Below are positions 20,673 through 30,086 of a stretch of 64,000 bases of DNA, one piece after another. Origin of the DNA: Stenotrophomonas rhizophila (lineage in GTDB: Bacteria > Pseudomonadota > Gammaproteobacteria > Xanthomonadales > Xanthomonadaceae); contig NZ_CP007597.1 in assembly GCF_000661955.1 (NCBI RefSeq), positions 4,115,228-4,179,227 of the forward strand, in the 5' to 3' direction. The notes below the pieces were generated by a model. That model was not told where the DNA came from and ran no database searches. It saw only the letters and a list, made by a program, of their open reading frames with translations. A program made the translations under genes and the position numbers. Numbering within the stretch: the stretch's first letter is position 1; every line of letters begins with the position of its first letter.

Positions 20673-21821
20673 ATGCCGCGCATCACTGGGACCTATGCCA
20701 CAACCGCCGTTGGCGGCGAGAACGTTCCCGCGTTCGTGCCTCACGCCCTCCCGCCCGGAGAGCCGGTGCTTTCCCCCACCGCGTACGTGGAGCAGAACGC
20801 CCGCGCCGAAGTAGCGTTGACGCGCCTGTCCGGCATGGCCGGGCTGGTGGCCTCCAGCAACTGGCTGATCTATGCCGCCATCCGCAAGGAGGCCTTGCTT
20901 ACCTCGCAGCTAGAAGGCACCCAGGCCACACTGACCGACGTGCTGGATGAGGAAGCCGGTATGACGGTGACCAATGCCCAGGATGTGGAAGAGGTTACGA
21001 ATTACCTGCTGGCGTTCAACTACGCGCGCGAACAGCTGCGTAGCCCTACCGGTCTGCCGGTATCACTACGGCTGCTGACCGAGTCCCACCGGGTGCTGAT
21101 GACGGGCGTGCGTGGCGCCACCAAGCAGCCGGGGGCCGTGCGCACTACACAGAACTGGATTGGTGGAAGCCGGCCAGGCAATGCGAGCTTCGTTCCGCCG
21201 CCCGCTCAGGAAGTGGGGCCCGCGCTCAGCGCGCTGGAGCGCTTTATCCACCAGCCAAAGCACACGTTGCCGCCCCTGGTACGCGTGGCGTTGGTGCATG
21301 CGCAATTCGAAACCATCCATCCCTTCCTGGACGGCAACGGCCGCATTGGGCGCCTGCTCATCGCCATGTTGCTGGAAGAATGGAAGTTGATGCCCGAGCC
21401 GTTGCTGTATGTGTCTGGTTACCTGAAACGACACCAGCGGGTGTACTACGACCGGCTTTCCGCCATTCGAAATGACGGTGACTGGGAAGGCTGGGTGAGC
21501 TTCTTTCTGGAGGCCGTGGAGGCTGCTGCTGATGAGGCGCAAAGCAGCATCGTTGCCCTTGCCGCATGCATCGCCGAGGATCGGAAGCGTGTGCTTGCAC
21601 TGGGTACCAGTACGTTGGCGACGCTTCGGTTGTTCGAGCTGCTTCCCACCATGCCGAGAATCAACATTGATCGCGCGGCGCAGGTGCTGGAGGTGAGTGC
21701 TCCAACCGCGGCGAAGGCCATCAATGGATTGCAGGTAGCTGGGGTGTTGGACGAGACGACGGGCCGGGCGCGGAACCAGAGCTTCTTGTATGCGCGGTAT
21801 GTGCGACTTCTAATGGAATGA
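20673..21821 (+). CDS. Fic family protein (class II, N-terminal inhibitory motif), probable AMP transferase
   Basis: 382 residues. A Fic_N region precedes the Fic core with the complete active motif HPFLDGNGRIGR (H216), so transferase activity, usually AMPylation of a protein hydroxyl, is likely. T77-x3-E81-G82 in LLTSQLEGTQ matches the (S/T)xxxE(G/N) inhibitory helix; its position before the core makes this class II, able to self-inhibit. The C-terminus (about 320-382) looks like a winged-helix domain, as in many stand-alone Fic proteins. No separate antitoxin gene is adjacent. Base composition of the gene and its upstream AT-rich leader is lower in GC than the flanking coaBC and argS, suggesting acquisition. 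Confidence 0.9.
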   Translation: MPRITGTYATTAVGGENVPAFVPHALPPGEPVLSPTAYVEQNARAEVALTRLSGMAGLVASSNWLIYAAIRKEALLTSQLEGTQATLTDVLDEEAGMTVTNAQDVEEVTNYLLAFNYAREQLRSPTGLPVSLRLLTESHRVLMTGVRGATKQPGAVRTTQNWIGGSRPGNASFVPPPAQEVGPALSALERFIHQPKHTLPPLVRVALVHAQFETIHPFLDGNGRIGRLLIAMLLEEWKLMPEPLLYVSGYLKRHQRVYYDRLSAIRNDGDWEGWVSFFLEAVEAAADEAQSSIVALAACIAEDRKRVLALGTSTLATLRLFELLPTMPRINIDRAAQVLEVSAPTAAKAINGLQVAGVLDETTGRARNQSFLYARYVRLLME

Positions 21822-22019
21822 GGGGACGGAGCTATGACATTGCAGAGCCGCTAGCCAGCCTCAACAGCATTCTCTCCGCATAACTGTAGAAATATTATTG
21901 TTTTTGACTGGATCAAACAGCCTGCTGAACAGCCATCAAGTGCGCCCACGCGCAACCCTTATCAGAGGACGCGGCATATTCTGATTGGCTGGGCATACGT
22001 GTTTCTCAACACTTGAGCC

Positions 22020-22718
22020 ATGGCAATCAAAGACTGGCCCAAGGACGAGCAACCCCGTGAGAAACTGCTGGCGCGTGGCCCCGCAGCGCTTTCCGATGCT
22101 GAGTTGCTTGCCCTGTTCATGGGCACCGGCTGCAAGGGCTTGGACGTCATGGAGAACGCACGCCTTCTCCTCAAGGAACATGGCCCCCTGCGCCTATTGC
22201 TTGATATGAGCGCGCAGAAGCTGAGGAAACTGCCAGGGCTCGGCCCGGCACGGGCGTGCAAGCTGGTCGCCGCACTGGAACTCGCCGACCGCCATTTGCG
22301 TGCGAAGTTGGACCTGGGTGAAGGCATGTGCGATCCCAAGGCAGCCATGCGCTACTTCAAACAGCGGCTTCGCGGGCGCCCCCATGAGGTCTTCGCCGTC
22401 ATGTTCTTGAACACCCGCAACCACATGCTGGCGTTCGAGGAACTCTTCAACGGCACGATCGATGCGGCGGCGGTCTACCCGCGCGAAGTGGCACGCCGCG
22501 CACTGTTCCACAACGCGGCAGCCGTGATCATCGGCCACAACCACCCTTCTGGCAGCGCCGAACCGTCCGCTGCCGACCGCGATATCACCCGTCATCTGGA
22601 AAAAGCCCTGCCTTTGGTAGGAGTCCGACTCCTGGACCACGTAGTAGTGGGCGAAGGCACCCCCGTCTCCATGGCTGAACGAGGTTGGCTCGAACCCACC
22701 CTGTCCTTCCGGGGCTGA
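22020..22718 (+). CDS. radC: RadC family JAB/MPN domain protein
   Basis: 232 residues with an N-terminal helix-hairpin-helix-like region (LRKLPGLGPARACKLVAA) and a JAMM metalloprotease-like motif, HNHPSGSAEPSAAD. It is called a DNA-repair protein by tradition, but its biochemical role is unsettled. It normally lies divergent from coaBC; here it is about 1.6 kb away with the Fic gene between, on the same strand as Fic. The preceding 21822-22019 interval is AT-rich and non-coding. Confidence 0.95.
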   Translation: MAIKDWPKDEQPREKLLARGPAALSDAELLALFMGTGCKGLDVMENARLLLKEHGPLRLLLDMSAQKLRKLPGLGPARACKLVAALELADRHLRAKLDLGEGMCDPKAAMRYFKQRLRGRPHEVFAVMFLNTRNHMLAFEELFNGTIDAAAVYPREVARRALFHNAAAVIIGHNHPSGSAEPSAADRDITRHLEKALPLVGVRLLDHVVVGEGTPVSMAERGWLEPTLSFRG

Positions 22719-22868
22719 ACGCCCCAGTCAGCCCAAACGCGCCTGTCCGAAGCCCCGAAACCGTCCCCAAGACCCCTCAAGCCCCCTGCCCCAACCCCGT
22801 TCAATGGATCGGCCCGCCATCTAGGCTAAAATTGCCGATTCCGCCGCTCCAGTCCCAAAGCAGGCCTT

Positions 22869-24557
22869 GTGAAAAATCTCCTCCGCGCCCTGATCAGCCA
22901 AGGCATCGAAGCCTTGCGCGCCAACGGCACTCTGCCGGCCGATACCCTGACCCCGGAATTCGTGGTCGAACGCCCGAAGACCCGTGAGCACGGCGATTTC
23001 GCCACCAATGCCGCGATGCTGCTGGCCAAGCCGGCGCGCAGCAACCCGCGCGCCCTGGCCCAGGCGCTGCTGGATGCGCTGCCCAAGAGCGCCGATGTGC
23101 TGCGCGTTGAGATCGCCGGCCCAGGCTTCATCAATTTCCACCTCGCCCCCAGCGCCTACCAGCGCGAAGCGGCCAGCGTGCTAAAGGAAGGCGCCGATTA
23201 CGGCCGCAACCTGAGCGGCAACGGCCGTACCGTGGGCGTGGAGTATGTGTCGGCCAACCCGACCGGCCCGCTGCACGTGGGCCATGGCCGCGCCGCCGCC
23301 ATCGGCGACTGCCTGGCGCGCCTGCTGGATGTGAACGGCTGGAACGCCAAACGCGAGTTCTACTACAACGACGCCGGCGTGCAGATCGAAAACCTGGCCC
23401 TGTCCACCCAGGCGCGCGCCAAGGGGCTCAAGCCCGATGACGCCGGCTGGCCGGAAGCGGGCTACCGCGGCGATTACATCCAGGACGTGGCCAACGCCTA
23501 CCTGGCTGGTGCCACGGTGGAACTGGAAGGCCACTCGGTGGTGGGCGAGCGCGACCCGGACAACCTGGATGGCATCCGCCGCTTCGCGGTGGCCTACCTG
23601 CGCAACGAGCAGAACCAGGACCTGGCGGCGTTCGGGGTGGATTTCGACATCTACTTCCTGGAAAGCTCGCTGTACAAGGACGGCAAGGTGGAAGAGACCG
23701 TCGCCCAGCTGAAGGCGGCTGGCCACACCTATGAGGACGGCGGCGCGCTGTGGCTGCGCTCGACCGACTTCGGTGACGACAAGGACCGCGTGATGCGCAA
23801 GTCCGACGGCACCTACACCTACTTCCTGCCGGACGTGGCCTACCACCTGAGCAAGTGGCAGCGCGGCTATGAGCGCGCCATCACCGAGCTGGGCGCAGAT
23901 CACCATGGCTCGCTGGCACGCGTGCGCGCCGGCCTGCAGGCGCTGGACGTGGGCATTCCCAAGGGCTGGCCGGAATACGTGCTGCACCAGATGGTGACGG
24001 TGATGCGCGGCGGCGAGGAAGTGAAGCTGTCCAAGCGTGCCGGCAGCTACCTGACCCTGCGCGACCTGATTGAAGAAGCCGGCCGCGATGCGACCCGCTG
24101 GTTCCTGATTGCGCGCAAGCCCGATTCGCAGCTGACCTTCGATATCGACCTGGCCCGCGCGCAGAGCAACGACAACCCGGTGTTCTACGTGCAATATGCG
24201 CACGCCCGGGTGTGCAGCCTGCTGCGCCAGGCCCAGGAGAAGGGCCTGAGCTACACGCCGGGCGAAGGCCTGGCGGGTGTGGCGTCGCTGAACGACGATG
24301 CCTCGCTGTGGCTGATGATTGAAATGTCGCGCTTCCCGGAGGTGGTGGAAGCGGCCGGTATCGCGCTGGAGCCGCACCTGATCGCGCAGTATCTGCGTGA
24401 ATTGGCGCACGCCTTCCACACGTGGTATCACGGCACGCAGGTACTGGTGGCTGACGACGCCGAACGCAACGCCAAGCTCACGCTGGCCTGCGCGGCGCGC
24501 CAGGTGCTGGCCAATGGTCTGAGCGTCCTGGGCGTTTCCGCCCCGGAAAAAATGTAA
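22869..24557 (+). CDS. argS: Arginyl-tRNA synthetase
   Basis: 562 residues, normal length. It charges tRNA-Arg. The N-terminal Add1 tRNA-recognition domain ([18 protein letters not shown]) is followed by the HIGH-type motif [11 protein letters not shown], the KMSKS-equivalent loop VKLSKRAG, and a C-terminal anticodon-binding domain. Start is GTG at 22869-22871, since no ATG fits the family start. The SPOR protein gene follows at 18 bases and is probably cotranscribed. Confidence 0.97.
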   Translation: MKNLLRALISQGIEALRANGTLPADTLTPEFVVERPKTREHGDFATNAAMLLAKPARSNPRALAQALLDALPKSADVLRVEIAGPGFINFHLAPSAYQREAASVLKEGADYGRNLSGNGRTVGVEYVSANPTGPLHVGHGRAAAIGDCLARLLDVNGWNAKREFYYNDAGVQIENLALSTQARAKGLKPDDAGWPEAGYRGDYIQDVANAYLAGATVELEGHSVVGERDPDNLDGIRRFAVAYLRNEQNQDLAAFGVDFDIYFLESSLYKDGKVEETVAQLKAAGHTYEDGGALWLRSTDFGDDKDRVMRKSDGTYTYFLPDVAYHLSKWQRGYERAITELGADHHGSLARVRAGLQALDVGIPKGWPEYVLHQMVTVMRGGEEVKLSKRAGSYLTLRDLIEEAGRDATRWFLIARKPDSQLTFDIDLARAQSNDNPVFYVQYAHARVCSLLRQAQEKGLSYTPGEGLAGVASLNDDASLWLMIEMSRFPEVVEAAGIALEPHLIAQYLRELAHAFHTWYHGTQVLVADDAERNAKLTLACAARQVLANGLSVLGVSAPEKM

Positions 24558-24575
24558 GCAGTGGAGAAGCAGTAA

Positions 24576-25451
24576 ATGGCAGCACGACGCGGCAAGAGCC
24601 AGGCACGACGCAACAGCAACCAGGGCACGCCGGGATGGGTGTGGCTGGTGGCCGGTGTGGCGATTGCGGCCGTAGTGTTTTTGGCAGCACCCAACCTGTT
24701 CAAGAGCGACGGTGACGGCTTCCTGCGGGTAGGCCCGCAGCCGAACCCGAACGCCCAGCCGGCCCCGGTGAGCGACGCCGATACCGACGTGGGCGCTGAA
24801 CTGCCCAAGCCGGGCGCGGCGGCCAAGCCTGCCGAACCGGCCAAGCCGGCAGCTACGCAGTACGACTTCTACACCTTGCTGCCCGGCAAGGAAGTGGAAA
24901 TGTCCGATGCGGAGCTGGCGGCCAGCGCGCGTGCGGAAGACCAGCGCCGTGCCAAGGCCGAGGCGCAGCGCGCGCAGGCGGCGTTGGAAGGCCGTCCGTT
25001 GCCGCCGGCACCGGCCCCGACCAGCACCGCAGCAACCACGTCGGCGGCACCGGTGAGCACCGCCCCGCTGCCCGCCCCGGTGGCGGAGCGCCCGGCGGCG
25101 ACCACGGCTGCGGCGGCAACGCCGGCGCAGACGGCGGCCGCTACCCCGGTTGCACCGAAGCCGGCGGCTACTGCGGCAGCGACGCCTGCTGCGGCGGCGG
25201 CTGCGCCTGCGGCCAGCAACGTGCGTTACATCCTGCAGGCCGGTGCGTTTGGTGCGTCTGGCGATGCCGAGGCGACCAAGGCCAAGCTGGCGATGATTGG
25301 TCTGGCGGCGCGGGTGGAATCGGCGCAGATCAACGGCAAGACGGTGTACCGCGTGCGCATGGGACCGTATGGCAGCGCCGGGGAGCTGGCGGAAGCCAAG
25401 CAGAAGCTGGATGGGACCGGACTTCAGGCTATGGCGATCAAGGCGCAGTAG
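24576..25451 (+). CDS. SPOR-domain inner-membrane protein
   Basis: 291 residues. A basic N-terminus (MAARRGKSQARRN) precedes one membrane segment (about 22-42). A long Ala/Pro/Thr-rich linker (about 50-210) spans the periplasm, and a C-terminal SPOR domain (about 214-291, RYILQAGAFGASGDAEATKA) would bind denuded septal glycan strands. The architecture is that of FtsN/DedD-like division proteins; which one cannot be settled here. The position directly after argS is one I recall in other Xanthomonadaceae. GGAG lies before the ATG. Confidence 0.9.
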   Translation: MAARRGKSQARRNSNQGTPGWVWLVAGVAIAAVVFLAAPNLFKSDGDGFLRVGPQPNPNAQPAPVSDADTDVGAELPKPGAAAKPAEPAKPAATQYDFYTLLPGKEVEMSDAELAASARAEDQRRAKAEAQRAQAALEGRPLPPAPAPTSTAATTSAAPVSTAPLPAPVAERPAATTAAAATPAQTAAATPVAPKPAATAAATPAAAAAAPAASNVRYILQAGAFGASGDAEATKAKLAMIGLAARVESAQINGKTVYRVRMGPYGSAGELAEAKQKLDGTGLQAMAIKAQ

Positions 25452-25582
25452 CCGCGCGCCGCGCGACTACCCCAAGGTTGCGCTACGCGAAACCTCGGGC
25501 CCCTGCTGGTACCTCCACATCCCCGCGCCTGCCGGCGCGCCCCCTTGCACTCCAAGGGGGCTGTTGCTCCAGATGCAACTTG

Positions 25583-25613
25583 GACGCCGACCCTTGGGTC
25601 GGCGTTCTTGTTT
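25583..25613 (+). terminator. Terminator after the argS/SPOR unit
   Basis: A GACGCCGACCC-TTG-GGTCGGCGTTC hairpin followed by TTGTTT. A second hairpin (CCCCCTTG...CAAGGGGG, 25539-25560) lies just upstream. Confidence 0.7.
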
Positions 25614-25664
25614 CAGGCAGCCCCCCTCGCTGGCGACCACCTGGCAGTGCGCTATCGTCCATGC

Positions 25665-26447
25665 ATGTCTTCCTGCCCCGATCCTGCTGAACTTCCAAGC
25701 GTTGCCGGTGCCACCGGTCGCTATCGCGAATGGATGCCGCCGGCTGCGCTGCAGGGCTGCTTCGGGCAGCTGTGGCGCAGCGATCTGCCGGTGGGGCACA
25801 GCGGTGAGGTGGCGGTGCTGCCCGATGGCTGCGTGGATATCCTGTGGCGCGATGGGCGGCTGTATGTGGTGGGGCCGGATGTGGTGGCTGCGCACCCGCA
25901 GTTGATGCCCGGTGCGCAGGTGTTGGGCGCGCGGTTTCAGCCGGGCGCGGCGCGGGCGTGGTTGGGGGTGCCGCTGGGCGAGATGGTGGGCATGGCCGTG
26001 GAGCTGGATGCGGTGCTGGGGCCGCAGGCGCGGCAGATGGCGGCGCGCTTGAATGACGTGGGCGATGGCGATACGCGGCAGCGGTTGTTTGCGCAGGCGC
26101 TGGCTGGGCTTCCCCGCTCTACCGGGGGGCGCCACGCGGTGGCGGCGCGGGTGTTCGGGCAGGTGCGGGCCGGTGGCCACGATCTGGCCGCGATCAGTTC
26201 AGCGCTGCAGGTGAGCACGCGCAGCCTGCGCCGGTTGTGCCACGAGCAGTTCGGCTATGGGCCGAAGATGCTGGAGCGGATTCTGCGGCTGCAGCGGTTC
26301 CTGGCGCTGGCACGTGCGCGCCCGGGGGATGGGCTGGCGGGGTTGGCGGCGGACGTGGGCTATGCCGACCAGTCGCACCTGAGCCGCGAGGTACGGGCGT
26401 TGGCAGGGATCGGGGCGGCGCAGTTGTGCGCGCAGTGGCGTAGCTGA
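25665..26447 (+). CDS. AraC-family transcriptional regulator
   Basis: 260 residues. The N-terminal region has VAVLPDGCVDILWRDG, the hallmark of DUF6597-type AraC proteins. The C-terminal double helix-turn-helix covers about 165-255 (AISSALQVSTRSLRRLCHEQ, then GLAGLAADVGYADQSHLSRE). The target and inducer are unknown. ATG at 25665 is chosen because an upstream in-frame extension runs through the terminator hairpins. The VOC-protein gene follows at 70 bases on the same strand and may be a target. Confidence 0.88.
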   Translation: MSSCPDPAELPSVAGATGRYREWMPPAALQGCFGQLWRSDLPVGHSGEVAVLPDGCVDILWRDGRLYVVGPDVVAAHPQLMPGAQVLGARFQPGAARAWLGVPLGEMVGMAVELDAVLGPQARQMAARLNDVGDGDTRQRLFAQALAGLPRSTGGRHAVAARVFGQVRAGGHDLAAISSALQVSTRSLRRLCHEQFGYGPKMLERILRLQRFLALARARPGDGLAGLAADVGYADQSHLSREVRALAGIGAAQLCAQWRS

Positions 26448-26517
26448 CTGGCCGTTTTGTTCAAGACCGGCGCGGCCGGGGTGGCGATGCTGGGGCTCCT
26501 TTCAACGAGATGCCCCC

Positions 26518-26874
26518 ATGAGCACCGCACACGGCAACGATCGCCGGATCGACAACATTGAATTCAACGTCGCTGACATCGCGCGCAGCAAGGCGTTCTA
26601 CGGCAGCGTGTTTGGGTGGTCGTTCACCGATTACGGCCCGGGGTATACCGAGTTCGACGATGGCCGGTTGCGCGGCGGGTTCACCACGGGTGAGCCGGTG
26701 CGGCCGGGTGGGCCGTTGGTGATTGTGTATGCCGACGATCGGGCCGACGCGCAGCGGCGGGTGGAAGCCGCCGGGGCGGAGGTGTGCCGGGCAACGTTCG
26801 ACTTTCCGGGTGGGCGGCGGTTTCATTTCCGCGATCCGGATGGGTATGAGTTGGCGGTGTGGACAGCCGCCTGA
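26518..26874 (+). CDS. VOC family (glyoxalase-like) protein
   Basis: 118 residues with a single vicinal-oxygen-chelate module: IEFNVADIARSKAFYGSVFGW at the start and FHFRDPDGYELAVW at the end. Substrate unknown; the family includes glyoxalases, dioxygenases and antibiotic-binding proteins. The TGA stop is followed one base later by a GTAG repeat. Confidence 0.85.
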   Translation: MSTAHGNDRRIDNIEFNVADIARSKAFYGSVFGWSFTDYGPGYTEFDDGRLRGGFTTGEPVRPGGPLVIVYADDRADAQRRVEAAGAEVCRATFDFPGGRRFHFRDPDGYELAVWTAA

Positions 26875-26875
26875 G

Positions 26876-26994
26876 GTAGAGCCGACCGTTGGTCGGCTGC
26901 CGTAAGCGGTGGGTGTGCGCCGAGAGCAGCCGACCAACGGTCGGCTCTGCCGGTTTGTTCGCGTGGCGAGGTGCCGGCCAGCGGCCGGCACGAC
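26876..26994. repeat. GTAG-headed repeat pair plus an extra hairpin
   Basis: GTAG at 26876 with a GCCGACC-GTT-GGTCGGC stem, an inverted copy near 26926-26949, and a third hairpin GTGCCGGCC-AGC-GGCCGGCAC at 26971-26991. They fill the gap between the VOC gene and the convergent SDR gene. The stem sequence GCCGACC defines a second subfamily, also seen at 31259-31366. Confidence 0.85.
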
Positions 26995-27014
26995 CGGGCA
27001 GCGATGCCCTTGGA

Positions 27015-27782
<768 letters not shown>

Positions 27783-27856
27783 TCACGGGTATTTTCGCAC
27801 CGATGCGGGGGGTGTGTGCCGGGGGTATGGCGACGTAGCCCGCGGGGCGGGATCGC

Positions 27857-27918
27857 GTAGAGCCGGGCTCTGCCCGGCTGGCCGAAATCTGGAGCAGCCG
27901 GGCAGAGCCCGGCTCTAC
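27857..27918. repeat. Inverted pair of GTAG-headed REP elements
   Basis: GTAG at 27857 with a GCCGGGC-TCT-GCCCGGC stem, and its inverted copy ending CTAC at 27915-27918. A degenerate GTAGCCCGC half lies just upstream at 27835. It sits between the upstream ends of the SDR gene and the end of the secreted-protein gene. Confidence 0.85.
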
Positions 27919-27960
27919 GTGGGTGGGCGTCCGTTTACGCGGCCGGCGCGCGATCGGCGA

Positions 27961-28446
27961 TCAGCGGATGCGGAAGACGCGGGCCTTGGGCAGGTCTTCG
28001 TCCACCTGCAGGAACCAGCGGCCGGCGATGCCCGGTACGACGACGATGGCCGGGTTGCTGCGGCTGGTCTTGAGCTTCATTTCGCCCTTGAGCACCTGCC
28101 ACTGCTGGCCGTTGTCGAGGGTGAACACGGTGCCCGGGGCCCAGCCGTCCACCTGGCCGGTGACCGTGGCGTTGATGGGGCCGTCGTCCAGGCCGGGGAA
28201 CATGGGCGTCGGGGTGGGCGCGCCGGGCGCGACCACCGGGGCGGCGGCCACCGGCGGGGCCGGGGTACGGGCGTCGGCCTCGCGCAGCAGGCGGTTCAGG
28301 GTCTGAAGCTGGGCCGGGCTGAGCCCTACGTGGGCCAGTTCCTGCGGGTCCACGCGCTGTTCGATTGCCACATACGGGGCCTGGGCGGCGGCCGTTGCGG
28401 CCAGCCAGACCATGCCCACACCCGCCAGAACCTGCCACCTGCGCAT
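27961..28446 (-). CDS. Secreted protein of unknown function
   Basis: 161 residues with a signal peptide (MRRWQVLAGVGMVWLAATAA, cleavage after AQA). A short helical region is followed by an Ala/Pro-rich linker (about 60-85), then a compact C-terminal beta-rich domain (ATVTGQVDGWAPGTVFTLDN ... WFLQVDEDL). That end resembles small secreted proteins common in Xanthomonadaceae. GGAG lies 7 bases before the ATG. No function can be assigned. Confidence 0.8.
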   Translation of the reverse strand: MRRWQVLAGVGMVWLAATAAAQAPYVAIEQRVDPQELAHVGLSPAQLQTLNRLLREADARTPAPPVAAAPVVAPGAPTPTPMFPGLDDGPINATVTGQVDGWAPGTVFTLDNGQQWQVLKGEMKLKTSRSNPAIVVVPGIAGRWFLQVDEDLPKARVFRIR

Positions 28447-28602
28447 TGCCTGCTCCACTGCCTGTTGATGCTCGATGGCGGCACTGTGCTGCACTTTCAT
28501 GGCAGCCAGATGACAGCGTGGCCGGTCGCGCCGGGTGCTGAGGCCGGCAGGGGGTAAAATGGCGGCCAGCCGCGCAGCCGCGCCGGCGGTATTGGACGTC
28601 AC

Positions 28603-29073
28603 ATGATCAACAACGATGTACTGCGCAGCATCCGCTACATGCTCGACCTCAGCGACGGCATGATCGCCGACACCTGTGCCCTGGCCGATCCGGCCTTCGT
28701 GATCGACAAGGCCGATGTGGCCGGTTGGCTGCGCAAGGAAGACGAAGAGGGCTTCGTGGCCTGCGACGATCGCACCCTGGCGCACTTCCTGGACGGGTTG
28801 ATCGTGCACTTCCGTGGCCGCGACGAGAGCCAGCCGCTGCGCCCGGTGGAAAAGCGCATCACCAACAACCTGGTGCTGAAGAAGCTGCGCGTGGCCTTCC
28901 AGCTGAAGGACGTGGACATGCACGATATCTTCCAGCAGGCCGGTTTCCCGGTGTCCAAGCCGGAGCTGTCGGCGCTGTTCCGCCAGCCGGACCACAAGAA
29001 CTACCGCGCCTGCGGCGACCAGCTGCTGCGCAACTTCCTGAAGGGCCTCACCCTGCGCGTGCGCGGCGCCTGA
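28603..29073 (+). CDS. yehS: DUF1456 family protein (YehS-like)
   Basis: 156 residues made of two similar ~70-residue halves: MINNDVLRSIRYMLDLSDG and ITNNLVLKKLRVAFQLKDVD start each half. This duplicated helical repeat defines DUF1456/YehS; function unknown. Its last 26 bases overlap the end of the convergent LysR gene. Confidence 0.9.
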   Translation: MINNDVLRSIRYMLDLSDGMIADTCALADPAFVIDKADVAGWLRKEDEEGFVACDDRTLAHFLDGLIVHFRGRDESQPLRPVEKRITNNLVLKKLRVAFQLKDVDMHDIFQQAGFPVSKPELSALFRQPDHKNYRACGDQLLRNFLKGLTLRVRGA

Positions 29074-29974
29074 GCCCCACGCCGGCACGTGGCTCCGCCT
29101 GCGGGGCCACGTGCTGCAGCAGTTCCTGCATGAAGGCCCGCGCCGCCGGCGTGGGCAACCGCGACCACACCGCATGCACACGCCGCACGGGCGCATCCTG
29201 GATGGCCACGCAGGCCACGCCGGTAAACCCGGCCGCGATGGCCACCGGCACGATGCCCACCGCGAGCCCCTGCTGGACGAAGCGCTCGATGAGCGACATG
29301 TGGTTGATTTCGAACGGCACCCGATGCGGTAGCCCGGCGGCGGCGAAGGCTTCGTCGGTCTGCCGGCGGCCGCCGCTGCCGTACTGGAAATCCACCAGCG
29401 GCAACTCAGCCAGGGTGGCCAGCGACAGGCGTTTTCGGCTGGCCAGCGGGTGGCTGGGCGGCAGCACGGCCACCATGGATTCTTCGGCCAGCAGCCGGTG
29501 GCAGGCCCCGTCGATGGCGGTACCGGGCGACAGGCCCACCAGCGCAACATCGACGCGGCGCTCGCGCACGTCTTCCATCAGCACTTCGCTTTTGTCCATG
29601 CGCAGGCGGAATTCCACCTGCGGGTAGCGGGTGTGGAAGGCGGCCAGGCAGGCCACCAGGTCCACGGCGGTAAGCGAGGTGATCTGGCCGATGGTGAGGG
29701 TGCCGCGCACCTGGCCGGCCACGGCGGCCACGTCTTCGCGCATGTGCCGCAGTGAATCGAGCACCTGGCGGGCGTGGCTGAGCAGCGCTTCGCCGGCCGG
29801 GGTGACCCGTACCTGGCGCGGCAGGCGTTCGAACAGGGTGGCCTGCAGTTCCTCTTCCAGGTGGGCGATCTGGTGGCTGAGCGCGGACTGCACGACGTGG
29901 CAGCGCTGGGCGGCGCGGGTGAAGTTGCGCTCTTCGGCCAGGGCCACGCAGAACTCGAGCTGTTTGAGGTTCAC
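29048..29974 (-). CDS. LysR-family transcriptional regulator
   Basis: 308 residues: N-terminal winged helix (MNLKQLEFCVALAEERNFTR... SALSHQIAHLEEEL) and a C-terminal periplasmic-binding-like effector domain. GTG at 29972-29974 is chosen: GGAG lies 8 bases upstream and the homology begins there, though an ATG seven codons earlier is in frame. It is divergent from an MFS exporter gene, the common arrangement for a regulator of the adjacent transporter. Its 3' end overlaps yehS by 26 bases. Confidence 0.92.
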   Translation of the reverse strand: MNLKQLEFCVALAEERNFTRAAQRCHVVQSALSHQIAHLEEELQATLFERLPRQVRVTPAGEALLSHARQVLDSLRHMREDVAAVAGQVRGTLTIGQITSLTAVDLVACLAAFHTRYPQVEFRLRMDKSEVLMEDVRERRVDVALVGLSPGTAIDGACHRLLAEESMVAVLPPSHPLASRKRLSLATLAELPLVDFQYGSGGRRQTDEAFAAAGLPHRVPFEINHMSLIERFVQQGLAVGIVPVAIAAGFTGVACVAIQDAPVRRVHAVWSRLPTPAARAFMQELLQHVAPQAEPRAGVGLRRRARAG

Positions 29975-29993
29975 GCCGTGGTCTCCGGTATGC

Positions 29994-30008
29994 ATCTATT
30001 TTTAAGAT
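29994..30008. promoter_or_regulatory. Candidate LysR-type operator between lysR and the MFS gene
   Basis: ATCT-N7-AGAT, a 15-base perfect-arm palindrome in an AT-rich tract between the two divergent starts. LysR proteins favour short interrupted palindromes of the T-N11-A kind in this position. Confidence 0.45.
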
Positions 30009-30086
30009 GCGTTGAATGATAACTATTCATTTCCATCATGGCGCAGGTGGGCGGACACTGGCGTCCCCCTGGAGTCTGGACGCGTT

